DNA of 6,371 nucleotides from JBGOUV01 sp041477815 (GTDB taxonomy: Bacteria; Acidobacteriota; Terriglobia; Bryobacterales; JACQDG01), in contig JBGOUV010000391.1 in the NCBI GenBank assembly GCA_041477815.1, positions 1-6,371 on the forward strand, in the 5' to 3' direction. This document shows, piece after piece, positions 1-6,025 of this stretch. The stretch's first letter is position 1; the number at the start of each line of letters is the position of its first letter. Below the pieces are notes generated by a model. That model saw only the letters and a list, made by a program, of their open reading frames with translations. It did not search any database and was not told where the DNA came from. The position numbers were made by a program, and so were the translations under genes.

Positions 1-1681
1 AGTTCATTTTATTCTGCAGACTCCGGGCCAGCAGCCCGGCGCCCGTGAGCAACGGTAGGGAGAGAGCCACTTGCGCTACCGCCAGAGCCTTCCCCAACTC
101 CCAGCGTCGCGGGCCGCCCTTTTGGTTTCCGGCGCCGTCCTTGAGCATGTTGGCCAGGTTAAATTTTGTGGTGTGAAAGGCGGGCGCCAGACCAAATAGG
201 ATCACAGCCGACAGCGTGGCCGCCACGGCGAACAGCAGCACGCGACCGTCGGTCTCCGGGCGGACGTTAAGAGGAAAACCCCAGGGGCGGATCAGCGTCA
301 GCAGCAGGTCCCGCCCCCAACACCCCAACGCCACCCCCAGCACGCCGCCGATCGCCGTCAGCAGCATACTCTCGGTCAGTAGCTGCCGGATCAGCCGCTG
401 CCGGCCCGCGCCGATGGCCAGGCGCAGCGCCACTTCCTTCTGCCTCGCCGCGGCCCGCGCCAGCAGCAAATTCGACACATTGGCGCAGGCAATCAGAAGC
501 ACCAGCCCCGGCACCGCCAGCATCGCGAGCAGGTCAAGGGCAGGGGGCCGCCCGACCACGGGAAGATACCCAAGGTCCCTGAATAACCCGTTGCCGGCCG
601 GGAGCACCTGGAGTTTCCATTTCCGGTTTTCTCGTTGCCGGCGTTCATCCGTCGAGCTTCCGGCCCGCTCCGCCAGAACTTGCTGGTAGAGCACATTCAA
701 CTCCGCTTGGGCCTGCGTCATGGTAACGCCGGGCTTCAACCGGGCGATCATTTTGCGATAGCCACGACTGCCGCTTCCGTCGTATTCCAACTCCGATCCC
801 TGTTGTCCGTTCACCCACAGCGCTTTACTGCTGTTCGGCGCCACCCGTGGCTGGAGCATGTAGGGCACGGTAATGTCTATCGGGGCGCCCACGTGGACAC
901 CGAAGAACTGCGGGGGCGTCACGCCAACGATCATGACGGGAACCCCGTTGAGCGCGATGGTCTTTCCCACGACGGAAGGATCCACAGCAAACCGCCGCTT
1001 CCAGTAGTAATAGCTGATCACCGCCACCGGGCCTTGCGGCCCCCCGACGCCCGGTATCCGGTCATCCTCGGGAGAGAGGACGCGACCCACCACGGCATCG
1101 ACGCCCAACACGGCGTAATAGTTGCCGGTAACCATTTGCCCCCGGACGGGCTCCGCCGCGTCGCCGCTGATCCTTGCGCCGGCCTCAAAAAAGGCGGTAG
1201 CAGCCAAGCCGGAAAATAGCTGGTTGCGATCGCGAAGCTTCTTGTAAGCCGGAAAAGATACGATGTCATGAACCCCCACGAGTTCCTCCGGGTTCCTGAC
1301 CGGAAGCATTTTCAGCGCCAACGTGTCCAGGAGGCTGAACGTGGCAGTATTGACACCGATTGCCAGAGCCAGCGACAGCACCGCAACCGCGGTGAACCCT
1401 GGGCTGCGGCGGAGCATGCGAGATCCGTATCGGAGGTCTTGCCAGAGGGTCTCCAGCCAGGCGAACAGCCACATCTCGCGGCAGGTTTCGCGCCAAACGG
1501 TAGCGTTTCCGAACGCGCGGCGCGCCGCCACCCGCGCCTCTTCGGGAGCCAAGCCCTCCGCCTGACGCTTCTCTTCGGCCATGGCGAGGTGAAACTGAAG
1601 CTCCTCCGCCAAATCGCGGTCGAGTTGCCGGCGCCTGATGAGGGCCTTCCAGCGCAACCATATTCGATGCTGCCACTCCAT
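1..1681 (-). CDS. ADOP-type ABC transporter permease (MacB/FtsX family), 3' end cut by window edge
   Basis: Read from the ATG at 1681 to the window edge this gives 560 uninterrupted codons. Residues ~1-90 match the ADOP N-terminal extension: RRRQLDRDLAEELQFHL, then an EEARVAARRAFGN segment and a WQDLRYGSRMLRRSPGF segment. A membrane helix follows at ~95-118, then a periplasmic MacB-PCD-like domain (VAVISYYYWKRRFAVDPSVVG, shortly after GRVLSPEDD). The first FtsX domain begins near 381, with IACANVSNLLLARAAARQKE and ALRLAIGAGRQRLIRQLL, and further helices lie near 483-500 and 529-555. ADOPs are about 800 residues, so roughly the second FtsX half is missing beyond base 1; this is a window cut, not a visible mutation. 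GGGAAGG (plus 1691-1697) is a good ribosome site 9 nt upstream of the ATG; a GTG sits directly before it in frame. By family it is an inner-membrane, MacB-like permease lacking its own ATPase; the substrate is unknown. No PadR-type regulator gene, a common ADOP neighbour, is present upstream. Confidence 0.93.
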   Translation of the reverse strand, partial: MEWQHRIWLRWKALIRRRQLDRDLAEELQFHLAMAEEKRQAEGLAPEEARVAARRAFGNATVWRETCREMWLFAWLETLWQDLRYGSRMLRRSPGFTAVAVLSLALAIGVNTATFSLLDTLALKMLPVRNPEELVGVHDIVSFPAYKKLRDRNQLFSGLAATAFFEAGARISGDAAEPVRGQMVTGNYYAVLGVDAVVGRVLSPEDDRIPGVGGPQGPVAVISYYYWKRRFAVDPSVVGKTIALNGVPVMIVGVTPPQFFGVHVGAPIDITVPYMLQPRVAPNSSKALWVNGQQGSELEYDGSGSRGYRKMIARLKPGVTMTQAQAELNVLYQQVLAERAGSSTDERRQRENRKWKLQVLPAGNGLFRDLGYLPVVGRPPALDLLAMLAVPGLVLLIACANVSNLLLARAAARQKEVALRLAIGAGRQRLIRQLLTESMLLTAIGGVLGVALGCWGRDLLLTLIRPWGFPLNVRPETDGRVLLFAVAATLSAVILFGLAPAFHTTKFNLANMLKDGAGNQKGGPRRWELGKALAVAQVALSLPLLTGAGLLARSLQNKMN

Positions 1682-1724
1682 CACCTGACACCTTCCCTTC
1701 ACAGCCCGTGGCAGAAGTGAGATC

Positions 1725-1738
1725 CGGCAAACTTGCCG
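1725..1738. promoter_or_regulatory. Palindrome CGGCAAACTTGCCG, possible operator
   Basis: Six-base arms CGGCAA/TTGCCG surround a 2-bp centre, 44 bp upstream of the permease ATG. Its core GGCAAACTTGCC differs at one position from the core of the palindrome at 1774-1787, so the two look like two sites for the same dimeric regulator. The regulator is not encoded in the window. Confidence 0.45.
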
Positions 1739-1762
1739 CATTCCTCAACCTCGCAGAATCAA

Positions 1763-1795
1763 CGACTTGCCGGTGGCAAATTTGCCAACAAGTCG
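1763..1795. promoter_or_regulatory. Nested palindrome with perfect core TGGCAAATTTGCCA
   Basis: The 14-bp core at 1774-1787 is a perfect palindrome. It is flanked by a second pair of inverted arms, CGACTTG (1763-1769) and CAAGTCG (1789-1795), with spacers of 4 and 1 bp, so the whole 33 bp can pair with small bulges. The core repeats the GGCAA-(A/T)-TTGCC pattern of 1725-1738, which favours an operator over a random hairpin. It lies 82-114 bp upstream of the permease start. There is no following T-run on either strand, so an intrinsic terminator is unlikely. Confidence 0.5.
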
Positions 1796-2057
1796 CAGCG
1801 GAGCACTTTTGCCACGGGCTTTTCAGGCGGTCTGCATGATCCTCGCAATCGCCGCCGCCAGGCGCCCCCAATGCTCGGCCTCCGCCGCCACGGGCCTGGG
1901 GGCGGTCTCGACGGCGGAAAAACGACCGTCCACAGCGCCAAAATGCAGGTGACTGCGGCAGCAGTCGTTCCCTGAATCGCCACATAATGCAACGGCAAAA
2001 CGAGTAGCGCGACGATCCGACCATTGAGCCGCTGCTAAAGCGATCGGCAAGAGGGTA

Positions 2058-2240
2058 ATGGGCCAGTCTTACACTGACCACTACCCCCGGGCCGCCGAGG
2101 TCGCCCCTGGAAGAGCGACATCGAACGCCCCTTCGCGGGAGCCCAATGGCGGGAACGGCAGGTTCGAGCTGCTCCTGCTCGCCGGGCTGATCGCGGTTCT
2201 CGCGGTTGCCGTGCGGGCGTGGCGCCGGATCCGGGGCTAG
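2058..2240 (+). CDS. Possible 60-aa single-pass membrane protein
   Basis: This would be the only plus-strand gene. The product has a polar N-terminal part of ~37 residues, then one hydrophobic segment (LLLLAGLIAVLAVAV, residues ~39-53) and a short basic tail, RAWRRIRG. That is the charge layout of a tail-anchored or N-out/C-in small membrane protein. About 50 of 60 codons end in G or C, as expected for genuine coding here. GAGGG sits only 3-4 nt before the ATG, which is closer than ideal; no other start exists before the upstream in-frame TGA. Its stop overlaps the stop of the convergent propeller gene (shared CTAG at 2237-2240). No clear promoter was seen and I do not recognise a family. It could be a chance frame in GC-rich DNA. 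Confidence 0.35.
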   Translation: MGQSYTDHYPRAAEVAPGRATSNAPSREPNGGNGRFELLLLAGLIAVLAVAVRAWRRIRG

Positions 2241-4597
2241 GGTCGGCCGGCCTCCAGACGGTCGGTGCGCAGGCGCCAGATGCCGCGCCCGTAGGTGGCC
2301 GCGGTCAGGAGCTGGTCCCGCTCGTGATACACCAGATCGGATACGACGACATTGGGCAGGTTGCCGGTAATGGATATCCAGCCCCCGGCGCGGGGCATTT
2401 GCACCAGCACGCCGATGTCGCCGGCGAGGAAGAGCCGGTGGGGAGGGCGGGTCTCAAAAATCGCGGCATAGAAGACTACGTTCGGCAGGGCGCCACCATC
2501 GAGATCCTTCCAGGTAATACCCAGGTCGTCCGACCGGAAGACGTGGGAGTAGGGCTTCTCCGTCGCCGTCTCGCCGCGGGCCCCCGCAAAGGGCGTCTTG
2601 GATTTCGGCAGCGGCGCGCTCCGCAGCTTGACGATGGACATGCCGGTGGACCCCACTACCGCCACCACCGTCTGCGCCGCGGTGGGATGCGTCTCCAGAC
2701 GGGTGATCAGGCGGCGGGGCATGTCCGCGCCGGCGAGGTCCTTCGACCAGGCCGCTCCGCCGTCGGTGCTGCGGTAAACGCCGCCCTTGGTGGTGCCCAC
2801 GTACATGATCCGAGGGTCGAGGGTGGAGATCTCTATGGCCGAAATGACCGACCGGTCGAAGGTATCCGATACGGGGCGCCAGGTGGCGCCGTCATCGTCG
2901 GTACGCCAGAGGCGGTCGGTTCCGGCCCAGAGTCTCCGGAAGCGGCCGGCCACCTCGCCCGGCTCGAGGGCGAGAACGGCGATCGACCGCTGGTTGCTCT
3001 CCACCCCGCCGATGACTTTCTCCGAGTCCAGCACTTTGAGCCACCGCTGCCAGTCCTGCCCGCGGCGGTGCCGCATGACGTTGGCGTTCTGAAAGGAGCC
3101 GAACACCTTCTCCTCGTCGGCCGGGTCGAAGACAATCCACCCGCCGTCGCCGGAAAACGCCTGCACGAAATCGTTTTCGGGCAGCAGGACCGCGTTGGTA
3201 CCGACCCCTCTGGGGACTCCGGTGAGCAGCGTGCCGTTATCCTGCGCCCCGCCGCCGAACACCTTGCTGTTGTTGGGCGCGACATCCACGGCGTAGAACA
3301 TGGTGGTCATCATGCCGCGGGACCGGCGGGAATGATCTTCCCAGGTGTCGCCTCCGTTGCGGCTCACCGCCACACCGCCGTCGTTTCCGGAGTAGACCAG
3401 GTCGCCGCCCGGCATCACCAGCGCGTGATGATCCTCGTGGACATAGTCGACGAGGTTTTCCTGCCGTCCGGGAGGAATCAAGCGGTCCACCGTGGTGATC
3501 TTCTTCCAACCTTCGCCGGCGTCCTTGAGGCGGTAGAGGTTGGCTCCGCCCCAGATCACGAAGTTCTCCCGCTGCGGATGGACGACGATGGTGTTGTTGT
3601 AGGACAGGAAGCGCTCGCCGGCGAACAACTCGTCGTCGGGTGAGGCGATGCGGTCCCAATGCTCGCCGCTATTGCCGCTGCGAAAGACCCCCAGCAGCCG
3701 GCGCTCGCGGTCGGCCGCCAGGACGTACAGAACCTCCGGATTGGAGGGCGCGAAGGCGATGCTGGCACGGCCGAACTCCTGCCCTTCGGGCAACCCCCTC
3801 TTCTCGTCCAGGTGCTCCCAGGTTTCTCCGCTGTTCTGGCTGCGCCAAATTCCGTTCTGGGAACCCCGCAACTCGACGGCGGCGAACAACCACCCTTGCC
3901 GGCGCGGGTGGAACGCCACGGAATGGCATTTGTAGCTGCGGTTGCCCCAGAACAGGCAGGGAACCAGTCCCTGGTCAAACCGGATCAGATAGAGGCCGGC
4001 GCGCATCCGCTCATCGTGGGTGACGCTGCCTACGGCGCCGTAGAGCACGTTGAAAGGATCGAAAGCGAGGGCGCCGACACGGCGGGGTATGTCTTCCGAG
4101 GAGCCCCGGGGAAGCGGCTCGCCGCCGGGTTGGGTGAAGAAGTTCTGCCACTTCACGCCACCGTCCAGCGAGGAATAGAACCCGCTTCCGGGATAGGTGT
4201 CCGCGGACTGATTCGCTTCCCCGGTGGCGGCGATCAGGCGTTTGCATTCCTGGGGGTGGATGGCCAGGGCGCCAATGTTCTGGTTGGCAAAGCGCTCCCA
4301 GGCATAGTCCCAGGTCACGCCCCCGTCGGTGCTGCGCCACACGCCTCCGGCGGCGGACCCGGCGAAGAGCGTTTGGGCTTCGCCGGGCGGCGAGACCAGC
4401 GCGGTCACCCGTCCGGCGATATTCTGCGGTCCGGCTGGTTCCCACTGCTGGTCGGGGCTGTCGCCAAACCGATTCTGGTCTTGCCAGAATTTCTCCAGCT
4501 CCAGGGGCGGCGCATCGCGAGCCGGAAAGGTGGCCCGCTCGAAGAAAAATTCCGTGCGATCTTTATGGGTGGTCGCAGGCTTTTTCTCGGTGGTCAT
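2237..4597 (-). CDS. BNR/Asp-box repeat beta-propeller protein (sialidase/VPS10-like fold), 786 aa
   Basis: At least nine Asp-box (S/T-x-D/N-x-G-x-x-W) motifs are visible, numbered from the ATG at 4597: WRSTDGGVTW (87), YSSLDGGVKW (141), WRSQNSGETW (251), FRSGNSGEHW (305), YRLKDAGEGW (355), AVSRNGGDTW (410), WRTDDDGATW (564), YRSTDGGAAW (608) and FRSDDLGITW (687). The N-terminal GPQNIAGRVTAL and the C-terminal TAATYGRGIWRL are typical opening and closing strands of this superfamily. The length suits two consecutive propellers. No signal peptide or membrane helix is evident (it starts MTTEKKPATTHKD), so it is probably cytoplasmic unless exported unconventionally. The fold is a binding or recognition platform; no sialidase Arg triad or Tyr can be assigned by eye. 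The ATG lies 5 nt after the glycosyltransferase stop without a clear ribosome site, suggesting translational coupling. An ATG at 4609 and a TTG at 4636 are in-frame alternatives. Confidence 0.9.
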   Translation of the reverse strand: MTTEKKPATTHKDRTEFFFERATFPARDAPPLELEKFWQDQNRFGDSPDQQWEPAGPQNIAGRVTALVSPPGEAQTLFAGSAAGGVWRSTDGGVTWDYAWERFANQNIGALAIHPQECKRLIAATGEANQSADTYPGSGFYSSLDGGVKWQNFFTQPGGEPLPRGSSEDIPRRVGALAFDPFNVLYGAVGSVTHDERMRAGLYLIRFDQGLVPCLFWGNRSYKCHSVAFHPRRQGWLFAAVELRGSQNGIWRSQNSGETWEHLDEKRGLPEGQEFGRASIAFAPSNPEVLYVLAADRERRLLGVFRSGNSGEHWDRIASPDDELFAGERFLSYNNTIVVHPQRENFVIWGGANLYRLKDAGEGWKKITTVDRLIPPGRQENLVDYVHEDHHALVMPGGDLVYSGNDGGVAVSRNGGDTWEDHSRRSRGMMTTMFYAVDVAPNNSKVFGGGAQDNGTLLTGVPRGVGTNAVLLPENDFVQAFSGDGGWIVFDPADEEKVFGSFQNANVMRHRRGQDWQRWLKVLDSEKVIGGVESNQRSIAVLALEPGEVAGRFRRLWAGTDRLWRTDDDGATWRPVSDTFDRSVISAIEISTLDPRIMYVGTTKGGVYRSTDGGAAWSKDLAGADMPRRLITRLETHPTAAQTVVAVVGSTGMSIVKLRSAPLPKSKTPFAGARGETATEKPYSHVFRSDDLGITWKDLDGGALPNVVFYAAIFETRPPHRLFLAGDIGVLVQMPRAGGWISITGNLPNVVVSDLVYHERDQLLTAATYGRGIWRLRTDRLEAGRP

Positions 4598-4602
4598 GGT
4601 GT

Positions 4603-5520
4603 TTACCATTTGAGGCCGAAGCGGTCGAAGAACCAATCATCATTCCGGACTCGCCGGGCGAGCATTTCGCGGCGGCGCGCGGCCACGTTGCTTTCCGACA
4701 GCAGCAGGAAGGCGGGAGCGAAGAGCGGGGCCTGGCGGAGCGCCCCCACCACCTTGGACAACCGCTGCGGCTTGAAATGGACGAAGGCCAGGCGCAGCCG
4801 GTTCTGCAGGAACTGCGGCCAGCCCACCGGATACGGCGAGCGCCGGCGAAACAGGTGGCCCACCACGGTCTCGGAGGTGACCAGCAGCTCGTAGCCCAGC
4901 AGCCACAAGCGAACACCGCACTCGTTATCGACATTGCCGCGCTGCAACAATCCTTCGTCCCATCCGCCGGTCGCTTCGAAGACGTCCCGCCGCATGGCCA
5001 CACAGCACCCCGGCAGAATGGGGGCGGCGACCGGGGTCCGGTACTTGCGCCGGAGCCAGCGAACCTCCAATCCCGGCCCCCGAAAGGTCAGTCCGTAGCC
5101 GGCCTTGTGGGGGATATCCAGCCTGGAGATGGCCGGCGCCGCCGCGCCCACCCGGGGATTCTCGACCAGTTCCAGCAGCGGCCGCCACCAGAATGGGCGG
5201 AGGGTGAGGTGGGCGTCGGCGAAAACGATCACGTCCCCACGGCAGGACCTCGCGCCCAGGTTGCGGGCTTTGGTCACGCCGATTCCCTTTTGCCGAATCA
5301 GGCGCACCCGGCCCCGGCGCCGCGTCAGAAAGCCGGCGGAGCCGTCGGTGGAGCCGTCGTCAATGACCAGGACGTCGCCGCCGGGAGGCAGGGTGTCTTC
5401 CAGGTTTTCCACCGTGTTCCGCAGGCTCGCGCCTTCGTTACGGCTGATCACCACCACACTGAGGCGGGGCCGTTTACGGGAAGTCGATGGTCCCGGTAGG
5501 GGGGGGCGTATCCGTCCCAT
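4603..5520 (-). CDS. GT-A family glycosyltransferase (GT2, with GT27-like polypeptide-transferase motifs)
   Basis: The 305-aa product has a complete GT-A catalytic domain: SVVVISRNEG (21-30), the nucleotide-binding DVLVIDDGSTDGS (49-61), GVTKARNLGA (81-90), and the metal-binding VIVFADAH (97-104). The last is a DXH rather than a DXD motif. It continues with GCCVAMRRDVFEATGGWDEG (171-190), VDNECGVRLWLLGYELL and VVGHLFRRRSPY (219-230). DXH together with GGWD, N-E-x3-R-x-W and a VGHxFR block is the order seen in polypeptide GalNAc-transferases, where the second His is also a metal ligand. No membrane helix or lectin domain is present. It most likely transfers a sugar from a nucleotide-sugar donor; acceptor and sugar are unknown. 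The ATG at 5520 lies inside the upstream small gene (47-bp overlap, different frame). No later start preserves the first beta strand, so this start is likely. Expression is probably coupled to the upstream gene. Confidence 0.93.
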   Translation of the reverse strand: MGRIRPPLPGPSTSRKRPRLSVVVISRNEGASLRNTVENLEDTLPPGGDVLVIDDGSTDGSAGFLTRRRGRVRLIRQKGIGVTKARNLGARSCRGDVIVFADAHLTLRPFWWRPLLELVENPRVGAAAPAISRLDIPHKAGYGLTFRGPGLEVRWLRRKYRTPVAAPILPGCCVAMRRDVFEATGGWDEGLLQRGNVDNECGVRLWLLGYELLVTSETVVGHLFRRRSPYPVGWPQFLQNRLRLAFVHFKPQRLSKVVGALRQAPLFAPAFLLLSESNVAARRREMLARRVRNDDWFFDRFGLKW

Positions 5521-5692
5521 TGATAATCTCGAGGTTTTTCAGCCTGCGGTCGAAGTTCTTCAGTATCTTGGCCAGGTGCGCCGCCGAATTCGGCGTGAAA
5601 AGACCGCTGGGGGCGGCTTTCTTCGCCGGTTTTGCGGCTTTTCTTGCGGTTTTCTTTGCGGGCTTCTTGGCCTTCTTGGTCTTGGTTGCCAC
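5474..5692 (-). CDS. Small lysine/alanine-rich histone-H1-like protein with Thr/Pro tail
   Basis: The 72-aa product starts at a GTG at 5692, supported by AAAGGA 8-9 nt upstream. Residues 1-27 are a KAKKPAKKTARKAAKPAKKA-type basic tract like bacterial histone-H1 and HC2 tails or AlgP-type repeats, which generally bind DNA or RNA. Residues 30-58 (LFTPNSAAHLAKILKNFDRR and onward) look like a short amphipathic helix. The end is Thr/Pro-rich (NGTDTPPPTGTIDFP) and ends neutral to acidic. This tail is unusual for a nucleoid protein. The gene overlaps the glycosyltransferase start by 47 bp, so its tail codons also encode the enzyme's N-terminus. It may be an independent nucleic-acid binding protein, a substrate or carrier for the downstream enzyme, or the N-terminal part of a fused protein separated by a homopolymer frameshift. 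A longer TTG-initiated frame back to 5812 lacks support. Confidence 0.72.
   Translation of the reverse strand: MATKTKKAKKPAKKTARKAAKPAKKAAPSGLFTPNSAAHLAKILKNFDRRLKNLEIINGTDTPPPTGTIDFP
5499..5506. repeat. G8 homopolymer (C8 on the coding strand) inside the gene overlap
   Basis: Eight consecutive G on the plus strand lie within the 47 bp shared by the small basic protein and the glycosyltransferase. They encode the Pro run in both (TPPPT in the small protein, RPPLP in the enzyme). The enzyme frame is one base ahead of the small-protein frame, so loss of a single C, or a +1 slip, would join the basic protein directly to the glycosyltransferase. Tracts of this length are prone to slippage and to sequencing error. 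Confidence 0.85.
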
Positions 5693-5712
5693 TTTCGGTT
5701 TCCTTTCTTTCC

Positions 5713-5753
5713 GCAGGTAGCTACCCGGCGCGGCTCCGCGCCTCGCAACCTGC
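5713..5753 (-). promoter_or_regulatory. Structured leader upstream of the small basic protein
   Basis: An outer stem GCAGGT/ACCTGC (5713-5718 with 5748-5753) encloses a GC-rich inner stem GGCGCGG/CCGCGCC (5727-5733 with 5736-5742). A perfect 10-bp palindrome GGTAGCTACC (5716-5725) overlaps one side and offers an alternative fold. The element lies between the candidate promoter and the GTG start, ending 21 bp before it, just upstream of the ribosome site. It could modulate translation of the operon; it matches no riboswitch I recognise. Confidence 0.35.
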
Positions 5754-5776
5754 AACGTATCTCGGTTACACACCAG

Positions 5777-5805
5777 ATGATAGACCGGAGTTGGCGAAAC
5801 AGCAA
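5777..5805 (-). promoter_or_regulatory. Candidate sigma-70 promoter for the small protein/glycosyltransferase/propeller operon
   Basis: On the minus strand, TTGCTG (5800-5805) is separated by exactly 17 bp from TATCAT (5777-5782). The -10 matches the consensus at 5 of 6 positions and the -35 at 3 of 6. Transcription would start near 5769-5771, giving a leader of roughly 77 nt that includes the structured element before the GTG at 5692. Confidence 0.4.
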
Positions 5806-5822
5806 GGGCCAACGTCGCCTTA

Positions 5823-5859
5823 CCGCCCGGCGCCAGGTACCCGACGTGGCGCCGGGCGG
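5823..5859. repeat. Perfect 13-bp GC hairpin
   Basis: CCGCCCGGCGCCA (5823-5835) and TGGCGCCGGGCGG (5847-5859) are exact inverted complements around an 11-nt loop. Neither strand shows a following T-run, so it is not a standard intrinsic terminator. It lies between the cytochrome gene and the candidate promoter at 5777-5805, where it could stop or stabilise the cytochrome transcript or bind a protein. Confidence 0.6.
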
Positions 5860-6001
5860 ACGCCTTCCGGCCGGGCCAGCTCCGGTCGCAGGTAAACCTC
5901 GATCCGCCTGCTCGTGGCGCACCTCCAGTACCCCTTCCTGGCCCGACCGCTCCAGCGCATACCAGCCGAAAAGACCCATCCCAAGAGGTTACGGCGCTCC
6001 C

Positions 6002-6025
6002 CAGCCCCGCCCTCCCCCGGGGCTG
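6002..6025 (-). terminator. GC hairpin after the cytochrome c gene, possible terminator without U-tail
   Basis: CAGCCCCG (6002-6009) and CGGGGCTG (6018-6025) form a perfect 8-bp stem with an 8-nt loop, 33 bp beyond the cytochrome stop on the minus strand. The sequence following it in that direction has no U-tract, so termination would be weak or Rho-assisted. Position is the main argument for the call. Confidence 0.3.

Larger units (their letters stand above)
1703..1820. repeat. 118-bp segment bounded by 17-bp inverted repeats
   Basis: AGCCCGTGGCAGAAGTG at 1703-1719 and CACTTTTGCCACGGGCT at 1804-1820 are inverted copies with one mismatch in 17. They enclose two shorter palindromes. A TTCA lies just outside each end (1698-1701 and 1822-1825), which could be a weak 4-bp duplication or chance. 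The arrangement fits either a regulatory region with nested operators directly upstream of the permease, or a very small non-autonomous mobile or REP-like element. There is no coding sequence inside. Confidence 0.6.
1682..2236. other. 555-bp spacer between permease and propeller genes
   Basis: No confident protein gene lies here. The part next to the permease (1703-1820) holds a dense set of inverted repeats described separately. The part next to the propeller gene (2058-2240) holds a possible small plus-strand membrane protein. Between 1821 and 2057 I see no supported gene. Minus-strand open frames such as 1823-2050 have mixed third-position composition and no recognisable protein character. 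No convincing sigma-70 promoter for the permease and no U-tailed terminator for the propeller gene was found by eye. Confidence 0.6.

Noticed and set aside
216..1219. Plus-strand frames 216-689 and 635-1219
   Set aside because: They are antisense to the permease periplasmic and FtsX domains, with no independent support.
1774..1820. Sigma-54-type promoter (TGGCA...TGC) upstream of the permease
   Set aside because: The GG-to-GC spacing in these matches is not the 10-bp gap required between the -24 and -12 elements; the resemblance comes from the palindromes.
1266..2081. Minus-strand 271-codon frame and plus-strand 1268-1720 frame
   Set aside because: Both overlap the permease N-terminus in other frames. 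The permease reading has recognisable ADOP motifs, while these are Arg/Gly/Ala-rich without motifs.
4598..4636. TTG at 4636 as start of the propeller protein
   Set aside because: It would overlap the glycosyltransferase end by 34 bp and adds only a basic, unconserved-looking stretch. ATG 4597 (or 4609) fits better, though the absence of a clear ribosome site leaves some doubt.
2219..4894. Long plus-strand open frames (2219-3643 and 3659-4894) opposite the propeller gene
   Set aside because: They are antisense to a protein with clear repeated Asp-box motifs. Their own translations are Gly/His/Val-rich with no motifs, as expected for antisense frames in GC-rich DNA.
5693..5812. TTG-initiated N-terminal extension of the small basic protein to 5812
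   Set aside because: The GTG at 5692 has a well-spaced AAAGGA. The extension would run through the candidate promoter's -10 and the structured leader.
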